In this document: positions 42,498 through 51,343 of the stretch, in pieces | Layout: the number at the start of each line of letters is the position of its first letter | How positions within the stretch are numbered: position 1 is the first letter of the stretch | Source of the DNA: Spartobacteria bacterium | Lineage (GTDB): Bacteria > Verrucomicrobiota > Verrucomicrobiia > Chthoniobacterales > Chthoniobacteraceae | Assembly: GCA_021324825.1 (NCBI GenBank) | Contig: JAJPII010000047.1 | Coordinates: 176,509 to 240,508 of the forward strand | Reading direction: 5' to 3' | Length of the DNA stretch: 64,000 nt | Made by a program: the position numbers and the translations under genes | The notes under the pieces: model-generated | Database searches by the model: none | The model's input: the letters and a program-made list of their open reading frames with translations, nothing else | Told to the model about the DNA's origin: nothing

Positions 42498-45253
42498 ACG
42501 GTTGGAGCTTCTTGCGCTGTTGAGACAGCGAGGTTTGCGTGAGTAACGATGCCCTCGACGATGTCGCCATGTCGCTTGAGTTCCCTTGCCCGCCGCTCGA
42601 AATGTTCTCCGCTGGTGCTGCTGCAATAGAGCATCTCGGGGGAAGCGACGTTATGCACCGTGCCGCAAATCGGGCGGAGCGCGTCCACGTGGTAATAGGT
42701 GAACGCGGCGTATTTCTGCCCGGTCTGCTGATCGGGCAGCGGGTAACTCATGATCGTCTGCTTCGTGATCTCGGGCAGCGCGATGTCTCGCGAAATGTCC
42801 TCCAGATCCGCCCGATCGTTCTGCTTCATCATGAAGAACTGCCGGCTATTGCCGAACACGGCGGACCGGATGCGGCTTTCCTTGAACCGGCTGTATTGCT
42901 GGACGATGGAGATGTTCCAGGTGTTGAACTTCCGCATTTGCGCGTAGCTCTCCTTCACGATTTTCTCGCCCTCGGGGATGTCGAGAAAGCGGGCCACTTC
43001 TTCGTACACATTCCGCTTTCGCAACGCGCGGGGCATGGTGATGATGTGTTGCCGTGTGTAATTGGTGATGAGGAACCCGGCTGCCGATTTTAGTTCCTTG
43101 GCGGATTCGGGGATGTAGCCCAACTCGAAATGGGCGATCTTGCCAGTGAGGGAGATATTCGACTCTCCGTCGAAAAGGGGGCCGTAGTTACCGTCACGGC
43201 ACCAGGGCATCAGGAGCGTGGCGATTTGCAGAACTCGTTCTTTGTCTCCTCCTGAAGCCTCGAGTTGCATCAACTCCTGCAACATCCGGTGCGTGGGATA
43301 TTCCGATTTGGTGAAGTAGGAAAATGCCAGGTTGCGAACCTCGCGCGCGGTATTCGGGTCTTTGGAGAACCGGAGCACTTCGTCCTCGTCGAACCCCACC
43401 AGAAAGCCATGCGCTTGGTCTTCATCACTGCGATACCAGTCACGGAAATCGGCAAACGCATCGAGGGTCGTCGCGCCAGGCGGGAGTTCTTCGCGGCGGT
43501 AGGCAGCAAGCGCGCAGGCGTGACGCGCGACTTTGAGCACCTTGTCGGGATACCTATTCGCCCAATCCTGGTAAGCGTCCTCGTAAAGCTGGTTGAGATA
43601 CTTGGCAATTTGCGCCTGACGAAGCATTTGCTTTTCCTCGTCGGCGCTGACGCCGGCCATGCGCGCGACAAGCGCCGTGGCGGTGGACAAATGCAGCGGC
43701 GTCAGTGGAAGGCCGCTCGTGTCGAGGTAGTTGATGGTGAGCGAGCCGTCTGGCTGGAGGATGATCGGGTCGGCGTTCGGATCGACGGTCTTCGTATAGA
43801 TGCCGTAGGAGAGGCCCTCCTCGATGAGAACCGTGTAATCGAAATAAGGCTCGGTTTGAGACAGGAGGTCGCAGATGGTGACCGACTTGCCCGCGCCGCT
43901 CATTCCAAGCAACACGGCGTGCTGGGGCGTTTGTTCGCCTTTGGCGCCGGCGAAGGTCTTGATACCGACCAAGTTTGAAGCGCCGCCATCGTAGATCGCT
44001 TCCGCGGTTTCCAGATGTCCGGTGAAAGTGGCGTTCACCGGGAGCATGTCGGCCAGGTAGCGATGCTCGGCGTAGAGCTTCCGATATTCGTATTTTCCCC
44101 ATGTCCAACCCGGCCATGTCTGGAAAAAGAGCTTCTTCGTCGTGCTCGGCAGACTGCTCTCGAAGTATTGAGCGCTGTTCATCGAGTTGATCGCGTTTTT
44201 GATCGCGGTCGCCTTTGCAGAGAGCCCGGCCTTCGTTTTATCCCACACGCGGACGATAAAGAGCGCATTGAACGGCAGCGTGTGCCCCTGCATGAGCGCG
44301 GCGATCTTGCGCTCCTTCTTCTGCATGACCGTGACCAGCGAAAGCTTCTTTTCGCTGGCGTAGTCCCCGGCAAGCCGTTCGTGCGCCTTTTCCTCTTTGT
44401 GGATCTCCTTGCGGATCGGAATCGGATCGATATTGACGGTGATCGTGTAATCGAGCAGCCGGAGATTGGTGAGCCGGTGAATGATGCCGGGGAAGGTCGT
44501 TTTCGGCCACCGCGTCAAAGCGATGATCGAGTGATAATGCCCGTCCATCCAGAACCCGAAATCTGCCTGGCCGGCGCCCTCGCTGTGCCAGCAGTTCTCC
44601 TGAATCGACAGTGACGGGTCGAAACCTTCCAGTGCATCGTAACCAAACCGCTCGGCAAGCGAGGGATTGAGAAACGAGGCGTAATGCCGGTAATGATCGG
44701 CATCCGTCATCGGAATGACGCGCGCGCCTTGTCCGCTGAAAATACCAGTGAGCGTCTCCTGAACCTGAATGAATTCCTGTTCAAGCTGATCGAGCAGGTG
44801 CCCGTAATGTTTCGTGAGGTTCGCGCGTGACGCGGAAAACGCCGGTGAGACATCAATGCTGCGGGAGATGTAAAAGATGAGGCGTTGACGCCGGAGTTCG
44901 CGGTTGAGCATCGCCGACCAGTAACGGGAGAATCGTTCGTTACGGGCTCGCCGCGTCCAGACGTTGGTCGCGCGCCTGGTTTCTTCGTTGTAGCGCAAAA
45001 GCTCTTTGCAGTAGTCCGAATCGCAGAACCATTGGACTTGCAGCCGCTGATTGTCGCTCAATGAAGCAAGCAGCAAGGAAAGCTGATCCTGAAAATGATT
45101 CAGTTCCGAAATCTGCGCGTTGTTGAAATCCGGCGGCTGGAAAATGAAGCCCTTTGACACGCAGCCTCCCGCGTTCAAGCCGTTGAACACGATCAGGTCG
45201 CGCAGAAAGTAGCCGTTGGCCGGCCTTTCGACGATGGAATCAATCGGCCACAT
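42494..45253 (-). CDS. virB4: VirB4/TraC-type conjugation ATPase
   Basis: 919 residues from the ATG at 45253. The C-terminal ATPase has Walker A 'LLGMSGAGKSVTICDLL' near residue 445 and later conserved blocks ('FEIRR'-like region replaced by 'MRKFNTWNISIVQQYSRFK', 'NSRQFFMMKQNDRADLEDIS'). The N-terminal ~400 residues match the CagE/TrbE-type domain ('RLLDYTITVNIDPIPIRKEI'). VirB4 energises pilus assembly and substrate transfer at the inner membrane. It overlaps the VirB3-like gene by 14 bp. Confidence 0.9.
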   Translation of the reverse strand: MWPIDSIVERPANGYFLRDLIVFNGLNAGGCVSKGFIFQPPDFNNAQISELNHFQDQLSLLLASLSDNQRLQVQWFCDSDYCKELLRYNEETRRATNVWTRRARNERFSRYWSAMLNRELRRQRLIFYISRSIDVSPAFSASRANLTKHYGHLLDQLEQEFIQVQETLTGIFSGQGARVIPMTDADHYRHYASFLNPSLAERFGYDALEGFDPSLSIQENCWHSEGAGQADFGFWMDGHYHSIIALTRWPKTTFPGIIHRLTNLRLLDYTITVNIDPIPIRKEIHKEEKAHERLAGDYASEKKLSLVTVMQKKERKIAALMQGHTLPFNALFIVRVWDKTKAGLSAKATAIKNAINSMNSAQYFESSLPSTTKKLFFQTWPGWTWGKYEYRKLYAEHRYLADMLPVNATFTGHLETAEAIYDGGASNLVGIKTFAGAKGEQTPQHAVLLGMSGAGKSVTICDLLSQTEPYFDYTVLIEEGLSYGIYTKTVDPNADPIILQPDGSLTINYLDTSGLPLTPLHLSTATALVARMAGVSADEEKQMLRQAQIAKYLNQLYEDAYQDWANRYPDKVLKVARHACALAAYRREELPPGATTLDAFADFRDWYRSDEDQAHGFLVGFDEDEVLRFSKDPNTAREVRNLAFSYFTKSEYPTHRMLQELMQLEASGGDKERVLQIATLLMPWCRDGNYGPLFDGESNISLTGKIAHFELGYIPESAKELKSAAGFLITNYTRQHIITMPRALRKRNVYEEVARFLDIPEGEKIVKESYAQMRKFNTWNISIVQQYSRFKESRIRSAVFGNSRQFFMMKQNDRADLEDISRDIALPEITKQTIMSYPLPDQQTGQKYAAFTYYHVDALRPICGTVHNVASPEMLYCSSTSGEHFERRARELKRHGDIVEGIVTHANLAVSTAQEAPTV

Positions 45254-45593
45254 GGTCGTTCTCCTTGAGCGGGTGGTTTGGCTGCGTGTGCGGGATCGGA
45301 CTGAAGCCCGCGCCATTCGTCCAGTAATCAACAAGGTCGCGGTCGTAGGCAGGCGGTTTGCCCTGGCGAAATCCGAAGACGTAGAGCAGCGTTATTGCCA
45401 GCGGGATGATTGCAGTCGTGAAGGATTGCCAAAAACTGCACTTCAACGCGCTGAAGAGCAGCAGCAGCGTCACCACGAAAAGGAAGACTCCGCCGACCAC
45501 AAACCAAAACAGGTTGCCGTCGAGTCCCCAAGTGCGGCCTTCGGAGTCGTCGGCGCTGTTGGTGTCGCTGAAGCGCAGTTCGTGTTCTTTCAT
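45240..45593 (-). CDS. VirB3-like inner-membrane protein
   Basis: 117 residues with two adjacent membrane segments ('LFWFVVGGVFLFVVTLLLLF' about 28-47 and 'FTTAIIPLAITLLYVFGF' about 57-74) and a soluble tail. Size, topology and position between a VirB2-like pilin gene and virB4 fit VirB3. Start overlaps the pilin stop as ATGA. Confidence 0.7.
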   Translation of the reverse strand: MKEHELRFSDTNSADDSEGRTWGLDGNLFWFVVGGVFLFVVTLLLLFSALKCSFWQSFTTAIIPLAITLLYVFGFRQGKPPAYDRDLVDYWTNGAGFSPIPHTQPNHPLKENDHVAD

Positions 45594-45886
45594 TGGAATG
45601 CGCCCACGTCCACCGTTGAACTGCCGATGCCAAAAGCGGTAAAGAGCGCTTTCACTATTACCGGCGCTCCAGCGATGATGAGACCGCCGATGATGGAGAG
45701 TTTGCCCGCGTCAGTGTCGCCCCGGCGAATGGCAAAGCCGCCGCCTACGACACAGATCGTTCCGAAGATGAAGCCGATGAGCATGACAATGCCCAACGCC
45801 TGACTTGCCCCTTGGGAGAGGCTGCCCGCGGCTTGTGCAAGCAGAGGCACGAACCGTGGAGAAGCAATGTATATTGATTTAATCAT
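45590..45886 (-). CDS. VirB2-like pilin
   Basis: 98 residues from the ATG at 45886 (an in-frame TTG at 45910 is less likely). Two hydrophobic helices ('IVMLIGFIFGTICVVGGGFAI' and 'LSIIGGLIIAGAPVIVKAL') separated by a short charged loop 'RRGDTDAGK' form the VirB2/TrbC pilin plan. First gene of the T4SS operon; the palindromic operator (45920-45935) lies 33 bp upstream. Confidence 0.75.
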   Translation of the reverse strand: MIKSIYIASPRFVPLLAQAAGSLSQGASQALGIVMLIGFIFGTICVVGGGFAIRRGDTDAGKLSIIGGLIIAGAPVIVKALFTAFGIGSSTVDVGAFQ

Positions 45887-45919
45887 GCTGACGTTGTAGC
45901 CGACTCCCAAGACAGACCT

Positions 45920-45935
45920 GCTCCACCGGTGGAGC
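45920..45935. promoter_or_regulatory. Palindromic operator copy B (GCTCCACCGGTGGAGC)
   Basis: Perfect 16-bp palindrome in the 83-bp divergent gap between the pilin gene and the ClpB-like ATPase gene. It is 33 bp from one start and 34 bp from the other, so a bound dimer could control both promoters at once. Confidence 0.65.
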
Positions 45936-45969
45936 CATTTTCATCGCCGCTTCCCTTTAGCTCTCGGGC

Positions 45970-46887
45970 ATGAGAAATTTGCCCAACAACGACGATTTGC
46001 AGCGCGCCAAGCTCTGGGAGTTGGAAGGCCATCTACGGAACCGGATTCGCGGACAGGACCACGCCATTCCGCGAATTGCATCGCTGCTCCAACGCGGCGA
46101 ACTCGGTCTGCGAAAACCCGGCCGCCCGCGCGGAAGTTTTCTCTTCCTTGGCCCGACCGGCGTTGGAAAAACGGAGGTCACATTGGCTTTCACCGAGTTC
46201 CTCCTGGGCGCGGATCGTTTGTTCCGGTTCGATATGTCGGAGTACCAGAACCAGGAAAGTCTCGCCGTGCTGCTTGGCGGCAAGCTCGGCGAGCGCGGCA
46301 CGCTGGCCCTTGCGTATGACAGGCATCGCTGCGGCACGTTGCTTTTCGACGAGATTGAAAAGGCGCATCCCCGCGTCCTGGATGTGTTCCTGCAAATCCT
46401 CGATGCCGCGCGCGTGACGATGGCCAGCGGTGAAACGCTCGATTTGAGCGGGTTCTATGTCGTGTTCACTTCCAACATCGCCTCCGCCGATGTGGTGGGT
46501 TTGCAGCACTCCTCATTTGCGACGATGGAGCGCCACGTCCTCACTCGCGCCCAGCAATCCGTGCGGCCCGAGCTTTACGCGCGCATTAGCGAGAAGCTCG
46601 TGTTCAACAAACTCACATACGACGTGCAGCTCGAAATCGCGCAACTCCTGCTTGCACAGGAACTCGATTTCTTGCGCGGCAAGGGCTATGAACTCATGGC
46701 GGATCAATCGGTGTTGGCGTTCCTCGTGCGACGTGGATTCCATCCACGGCTCGGTGCGCGTCCGATGCGGGATGTAGTTGAAAAATCAATCGGCGATGCC
46801 GTTGCCAAAGATGTTCTCGCGAGCGGTCGCGGCTGCGGGCGACTCGTCGTCAATGAGCCAAAAAACTGTCTCGCAATCACGAAGTGA
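45970..46887 (+). CDS. ClpB-type AAA+ ATPase (second-domain only)
   Basis: 305 residues corresponding to the C-terminal AAA+ domain of ClpA/B proteins without the N-terminal domain or D1. Walker A 'GPTGVGKT' (61-68), Walker B 'TLLFDEIEKAHP' (123-134), 'FTSNIAS' sensor 1 and 'FHPRLGARPMRDVVE' (sensor 2 Arg). The only plus-strand gene in the transfer module, divergent from the pilin operon and probably co-regulated with it by the shared palindrome. A remodelling role in conjugation is inferred; no ClpP-binding loop was noted. Confidence 0.8.
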   Translation: MRNLPNNDDLQRAKLWELEGHLRNRIRGQDHAIPRIASLLQRGELGLRKPGRPRGSFLFLGPTGVGKTEVTLAFTEFLLGADRLFRFDMSEYQNQESLAVLLGGKLGERGTLALAYDRHRCGTLLFDEIEKAHPRVLDVFLQILDAARVTMASGETLDLSGFYVVFTSNIASADVVGLQHSSFATMERHVLTRAQQSVRPELYARISEKLVFNKLTYDVQLEIAQLLLAQELDFLRGKGYELMADQSVLAFLVRRGFHPRLGARPMRDVVEKSIGDAVAKDVLASGRGCGRLVVNEPKNCLAITK

Positions 46888-46929
46888 ATGTGATGATCCA
46901 CGGCGAACGAAGATTCGCCGTTACATTCA
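46885..46929. terminator. Bidirectional hairpin between convergent genes
   Basis: Outer arms TGAATGT (46885-46891) and ACATTCA (46923-46929) enclose inner arms ACGGCGAA (46900-46907) and TTCGCCGT (46914-46921) with a 6-base loop. It lies between convergent genes. No U-run follows immediately on either strand, so termination is likely but not certain. Confidence 0.5.
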
Positions 46930-46974
46930 AGAGCAAGAACAGGAAAACAAAAATCTTGCAGGCTTTGGCCCGAT

Positions 46975-48552
46975 TTAGCTTTCTGGGGTGTGATTGGTCA
47001 CGCTCTGCAACCATTTTTTCCCATCATCCGTGGCCTGATAACGCTGCAAGCGGCTTTTTGGTTTGTCTGGAATTGTCATTGAGAGCCAGCCTTTGGCAAT
47101 GAGCGGTTTGAGATAATTGTCCTGGAAGGTCTCGCGGTGCTTCACGCCAATCAACGATTGGATTTCACTCGCCTTGCGCGGCTGTTCGCAAAATTGGAGA
47201 ACGTGTGCTGCGACTTGTCCGGTGACTTGTCCGGTGACTTGTCCGGCGACTTGTCCGGCGACTTGTCCGGTCATCTGGCGTTTTCGTTCCTCGGCCTCCT
47301 TGATAAATTCAGGATGGAGTGGCAAGCGCACCAAAAAATAAGTCCGGTCATCGTCGGACTCGAACACAGGAGGTGGAGAACCATTCAATCGCAGGGCGTT
47401 CAGCATTTTTGGAATGCCAGTGCCCCGGCCTTCGGTAAGACTCAGCTCTTTCAAAAACTCGCCAATGCGCCGGTTGCGATATCGTCGTGTCGCGACGTTC
47501 CCGGATTGCAGTTTCTTAATGCTGACCGAACGATCCAGACCCGGATAGCTGGCCACAGTGATTTCATCTGGCAGAACGCGAATCTCAATCGGCTCCCGGA
47601 TTTCGTAACTGCGATGATAAACCGCATTTACCACGGCCTCCTCCAGCGTTGCATACGGGACGTTGAAAAAGCGGTCAGCTTTCGCGCGGTCGCCGTGCTT
47701 CACCACACGCTCTTCAATCACGGCGTTCTTCAGATACGTCAGCACATCCTTGAGGATCATGTCCAATGGACCGACGAATGTTTTCTCCGTGAACGTGTCC
47801 CCACCAGGACCATCGGGAAACTGCACCACGTCAATCTGCGTTTGGGGAAAGAATTTCTGCGGTGCGGGGTTAAAGAACATCAGGCCGACATTCAACGGAT
47901 GCATTGTCTCGGCGGGACCATTGGCAATTCGCATCTGTCGGCACAATTGGGCGAAATCCATTTTACTGGAATCGGCCAGAAGGTCGCTGCCTACTTCGCG
48001 GAGAAAGTTCTGAATCAGCGGGAGTTTGAGGTCGTTCAATGAGGCACTGTGGTGGATGCGGTCGTCGAAAGGAACCGTGGCTGCCAAGTTGACCAACTCG
48101 ATTTCTTCATCATGTTTGGCTCTGACGGTAGCGGAACCCTTGCGAAGGTAATAGGCGAACTCGCGGTTGCCTTTTGCGAGCGACACGGGTGCTTTATAGG
48201 GTCGGGTCTGCCCTCCGGGGCACCAAAGCACAAGAATGTGCTTTTGCTGGACGACATACGGCGCAATCACCGGGTGGTAGTGGGGCTGCATCCGATGCCC
48301 GATTTCGAGAATCTCTTTCTGAATATCGTCCAGCTTGTTGGCAGGCAATCCTGCGGGTGGTAGCACTGGCTGTCCGTGATTCTCTGCAACCCCGATGAGA
48401 ATGTAGCCGCCGCCAAGGTTATGAAAATCGTTGGCGAAAGCGCACATCGTGTGCAGGACGGCCTCCGGATTCCAGCCTTGCTTAAACTCCAACCGCTCCC
48501 ACTCCACGGTCTGTCCGTGCAGGACATCTTCAATGTTGATTGGCAAGTGCAT
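46975..48552 (-). CDS. AlbA_2 domain regulator with GQV repeats
   Basis: 525 residues from the ATG at 48552. The N-terminus has AlbA_2 blocks ('EWERLEFKQGW', 'NDFHNLGGGYILIGVAE'). The middle ('EEAVVNAVYHRSYEIREPIE' and 'SLTEGRGTGIPKML') is the HATPase-like HpaI/COG2865 part. Five four-residue GQV[A/T] units follow, from a 12-bp tandem repeat (47213-47272), then a winged helix ('PRKASEIQSLIGVKHRETF'). Such proteins regulate transcription or act in RNA/DNA control. Convergent with the ClpB-like gene. Confidence 0.8.
   Translation of the reverse strand: MHLPINIEDVLHGQTVEWERLEFKQGWNPEAVLHTMCAFANDFHNLGGGYILIGVAENHGQPVLPPAGLPANKLDDIQKEILEIGHRMQPHYHPVIAPYVVQQKHILVLWCPGGQTRPYKAPVSLAKGNREFAYYLRKGSATVRAKHDEEIELVNLAATVPFDDRIHHSASLNDLKLPLIQNFLREVGSDLLADSSKMDFAQLCRQMRIANGPAETMHPLNVGLMFFNPAPQKFFPQTQIDVVQFPDGPGGDTFTEKTFVGPLDMILKDVLTYLKNAVIEERVVKHGDRAKADRFFNVPYATLEEAVVNAVYHRSYEIREPIEIRVLPDEITVASYPGLDRSVSIKKLQSGNVATRRYRNRRIGEFLKELSLTEGRGTGIPKMLNALRLNGSPPPVFESDDDRTYFLVRLPLHPEFIKEAEERKRQMTGQVAGQVAGQVTGQVTGQVAAHVLQFCEQPRKASEIQSLIGVKHRETFQDNYLKPLIAKGWLSMTIPDKPKSRLQRYQATDDGKKWLQSVTNHTPES
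47213..47272 (-). repeat. 12-bp in-frame tandem repeat, five units
   Basis: Unit ACTTGTCCGGYG (plus strand) repeats five times with changes at two positions and encodes the Gly-Gln-Val-Ala/Thr units of the AlbA_2 protein. Copy number could change by slippage without breaking the frame. No spacers, so not a CRISPR. Confidence 0.85.
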
Positions 48553-48706
48553 CGCAGACCGAGAATAGGTTAAATCTGTTTTCGAAAAAACAAGATAGTT
48601 TGCCCCGTACCATGTCGCGCGAGCCACAATTCAACATTGTCCCGACCAATAGAGCAGTCGTTCGGCGGCGAATCTGCCCAAGGGCACTGCCGGAGCGTGA
48701 CGGCTT

Positions 48707-48940
48707 TCAACTTCCGCGCCGCGCTTTGCGTTCTTCCTGGATGCGCCGGCGCTCTCGCGCTGCGTGCCACTGCGCGAGAATGCGGAACACATCATCCAGT
48801 TCGGCCCAATACCAAGTGCGCGATTTTTCAAGGCGCATGGCGATTTTGTCGCCGGGATGGAGCATCACAACCATTCGCTTGCGATAATGGCCGAAGGGCA
48901 TACGGCTTCGTCTTTTGATCGGTCGTTCTAATTCAGTCAT
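48707..48940 (-). CDS. Small basic protein, function unknown
   Basis: 77 residues, strongly basic, with an Arg-rich C-terminal helix ('HAARERRRIQEERKARRGS') and 'MVVMLHPGDKIAMRLEKSR' in the centre that could be a small beta domain. It looks like a nucleic-acid-binding ICE protein but no family is recognised. The structured element lies upstream of it at 49115-49290. The 154 bp between it and the AlbA_2 gene hold nothing obvious. Confidence 0.5.
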   Translation of the reverse strand: MTELERPIKRRSRMPFGHYRKRMVVMLHPGDKIAMRLEKSRTWYWAELDDVFRILAQWHAARERRRIQEERKARRGS

Positions 48941-49114
48941 AGCCGCTATTATACCAAATGAGCTTTTTCGTTTTGTTCGTTTTCAGCTTGGTATGAGCGA
49001 CTTACGAATGCCGCACCAGAGAGAAAAAAATTAGTTGACACGCATTTGCGGCACGACGCTCGAACCGTCGCTGCGGGAGACAATCGCCTGGCTACGCACT
49101 GGTTGCGCCAATCG

Positions 49115-49290
49115 CGAGTCCAAGCGTTCAGGCAGAGCGAAAGCCGTAGCGTCGGGCTGCCGGTGGGCCAGTGGGCGGCAGGCCGGGAGCGAAGGCGCAG
49201 CGAAGCCTGGGCGCTTGGTCTCGCATCCTCCGCGGCGGACGGGATGAACTGCCGCTCCCGGAGTCTGAGAAGGGAGCGGCAGTTCATCCC
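49115..49290. ncRNA. Structured element, copy 2 (candidate RNA or mobile hairpin element)
   Basis: The outer stem pairs 49115-49133 (CGAGTCCAAGCGTTCAGGC) with 49205-49223, 16 of 19 positions. The inner stem CGGGCTGCC pairs with GGCAGGCCG (49153-49161, 49177-49185) with one mismatch. A perfect 19-bp hairpin follows (49241-49259 with 49272-49290). The spacer between stem 1 and stem 2 is 17 bp in both copies. It occupies most of a gene-free stretch (48941-49306) between the coupling-protein operon and the 77-residue gene. Confidence 0.5.
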
Positions 49291-49306
49291 GTTCGGTGGC
49301 GGCTTT

Positions 49307-49849
49307 TCACTCATCGCTTGCCTCGCGGGCCTGTTCGGCGCGGCGCTGCCGTTCGATGCGTCTGTCGGACTGTTCGGCGGAATGCGCGAGGCTTCGAAGC
49401 CCCTCGGTGCTCATCGGAAACGGCGGATAGAGCACATCCTCGTCTTCTGGAGTTTCCGCCCTCGCTTGTTCCCAGCGGGCGAACTCGCCCGATTCCTCCA
49501 ACACGCGCCGTTTTTGCTCTTCGCTCAATGCGTCCACCATTGCAGCATTGAAAACGACGATCACCGCGTCGGTGAGCCTGCCGTCGAGGCCGGAGCTAAG
49601 GTCGAAAAGATTCATCAGGTGAAAGCCGTTCCAAAGCGACCAAACGAACTGCCGAAGACGCCTGCCGCCGCCGGTGCTCCAGCCGGTGCTGAGATAATCG
49701 GAAATCGTCTCCAGCGCTTCATGAAGCTTCTCCGGTGGAACCGATTCCCGCCGCTCTTTCGCCCGTTGCATTTCACGCGCAAACTCATTGAGCGCGTTGT
49801 CCTGTTCCTCCTGGGTCGGAAAACGAATGATCGGGGCGCGGTCAGACAT
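49307..49849 (-). CDS. Transfer-region protein of 180 residues
   Basis: Start at 49849, 5 bp after the coupling-protein stop. The protein is soluble and helical; charged segments at both ends ('NEFAREMQRAKERRESV', 'RRIERQRRAEQAREASDE') surround a middle with 'RLRQFVWSLWNGFHLMNLFD'. No family recognised. Being in the same operon as the coupling protein, it may help substrate presentation, but that is a guess. Confidence 0.6.
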   Translation of the reverse strand: MSDRAPIIRFPTQEEQDNALNEFAREMQRAKERRESVPPEKLHEALETISDYLSTGWSTGGGRRLRQFVWSLWNGFHLMNLFDLSSGLDGRLTDAVIVVFNAAMVDALSEEQKRRVLEESGEFARWEQARAETPEDEDVLYPPFPMSTEGLRSLAHSAEQSDRRIERQRRAEQAREASDE

Positions 49850-49854
49850 CGTGA

Positions 49855-51339
49855 TTATCCTTTTCTGAACCACGAACAGACCTTCCCGTTCGGGTCGATT
49901 GGCGGCAACAGGCGACGCCTAAAGCCTCGTTCGCAATGCACCAGGACGCAGGTGTGCTTCGGCAAGCCGCGAAGCTCGTACGGCTTGATCCTGTGTTCTT
50001 CCTGTTCGGTGTAGTTGCTGGTCGTTCTGCCATAGGAAAATCCCCATGAGCGTTTGACGACCTTCTTTTTCCCGAGAAAGTCGGCGCTCTCGACCGCGCC
50101 TTCTTCGTCGGCGGCTTTGAAGATCATGCGGTTTCGGAGATTCAGCGTGAGCACGCGCGCCTTGTCGCGAGTCAGCGGCGGGATGAAGGACGTGGAGGAC
50201 TGCGCCGCCGCGACGACCGTGGCGTGCGCCTCGCGGATCACGTCCACGCAATTGTAGTCGCTCATGCCGTCCTCGCTCGCGGTCACGAACCGCTGCGCTT
50301 CGTCGGCCCACAGGATGAGGAGGTTCGCGTCTGTGCGCTGATTTTTCGGCTTATCGAAGCGCCGCAAAACGTGCGTGTAGAAAAGCATCTTCAAAAACGT
50401 GTTCACGTAGCGGCGCTCGGTCTGAAACTTCTGCGGCATCGACACGCAAATGATTTTGCCGCGGTCGATCTCGCTCAAGTCGAAGCTGTTTTCGGCGGCG
50501 CAAAAGACCTCGGCGACATCCGGCGTGAGAAAGTATTGAAGGTAGTTGGCAATCGTTTCCTTCACGCCGCCGATCTGTTCCGGCGGCTGTGTCAGGAAGC
50601 GATTGCGGAAATGGTCGGCGAGTTCCCTGCGGCGCTCGGTCGGGTAGAGATTGGCAAGATCATCCAGCGCCTCCTCCATTTCCTTTTCATCGAGCAACAA
50701 GCGATAAGCGTTCTCTAAAGTCACATCGGCGCGGATTTCGTAAAGCGTCTCCAGCGCCCGCGAGATGTGCGTGAGCGCCTGGTTCTTGAAAAAGCCTTTG
50801 TCGCCCTGCTGGCCGAGGCTCGAAGCCGTATCGACGACAAACTTCGCGTAGGTAGTGTAGGGAATGCCGCGCCCGGAAGTGAGATTATAGGTGTGCGGAG
50901 GCTTCCAGTTCAGGGGCGCGTTATCCGGTTTCACCTGGAGCAAAATGAGGTCTTTTTGACGGCCAAAATGAGCGGCCATTTCCGTCAACGTTTCGCAATA
51001 GATCCCTTTGTCATCAATGCAGAGGCCGCCCCAACCCGGCTCGTTCTGGAAAATCTGGTAGAGCAACGGAGTGATACCGGAGCGGGTTTTTCCGGAACCG
51101 GTGTCCCCGGTAATGAGCCAACCGCGGCAGAAATCCTCGCGCGTCCAGGAGAGACCTTTCAATCGGACGACGAAGGATTTTTTCCGCGGACCTGGGTCCG
51201 GACGGAGCGAGAGCGCATAGAGGGAGAAAATTCCAAAAAGCGAAGCCACACCCCACGAGCCAGGAGCGGGCAGCACTCGAAAAAAGTAGGCGGCGACGCC
51301 AGCGGAGGCAGCCGCCATGAGAAGGTTGAAGAAATTCAT
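49855..51339 (-). CDS. virD4: VirD4/TraD-type coupling protein
   Basis: 494 residues. Hydrophobic N-terminus with two membrane segments ('LMAAASAGVAAYFFRVL', 'GVASLFGIFSLYALSL'), Walker A 'GWLITGDTGSGKTRSGITPLL' from about residue 73 and Walker B-like 'LLILWADEAQRF' near 340, then 'VVAAAQSSTSFIPPL' (sensor-like Gln). These are hallmarks of T4SS coupling proteins, which link the relaxase-DNA complex to the channel. It overlaps neither neighbour but lies 4 bp from the upstream stop. Confidence 0.85.
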   Translation of the reverse strand: MNFFNLLMAAASAGVAAYFFRVLPAPGSWGVASLFGIFSLYALSLRPDPGPRKKSFVVRLKGLSWTREDFCRGWLITGDTGSGKTRSGITPLLYQIFQNEPGWGGLCIDDKGIYCETLTEMAAHFGRQKDLILLQVKPDNAPLNWKPPHTYNLTSGRGIPYTTYAKFVVDTASSLGQQGDKGFFKNQALTHISRALETLYEIRADVTLENAYRLLLDEKEMEEALDDLANLYPTERRRELADHFRNRFLTQPPEQIGGVKETIANYLQYFLTPDVAEVFCAAENSFDLSEIDRGKIICVSMPQKFQTERRYVNTFLKMLFYTHVLRRFDKPKNQRTDANLLILWADEAQRFVTASEDGMSDYNCVDVIREAHATVVAAAQSSTSFIPPLTRDKARVLTLNLRNRMIFKAADEEGAVESADFLGKKKVVKRSWGFSYGRTTSNYTEQEEHRIKPYELRGLPKHTCVLVHCERGFRRRLLPPIDPNGKVCSWFRKG

Positions 51340-51343
51340 GGCG

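Noticed and set aside
47213..47272. Short tandem repeats that might suggest a CRISPR
   Set aside because: Units are 12 bp with no spacers, lie inside a coding frame and encode a GQV linker; no cas genes are present.
49034..49039. TTGACA box upstream of structured element copy 2 as an RNA promoter
   Set aside because: No acceptable -10 box at 16-18 bp and no equivalent upstream of copy 1.
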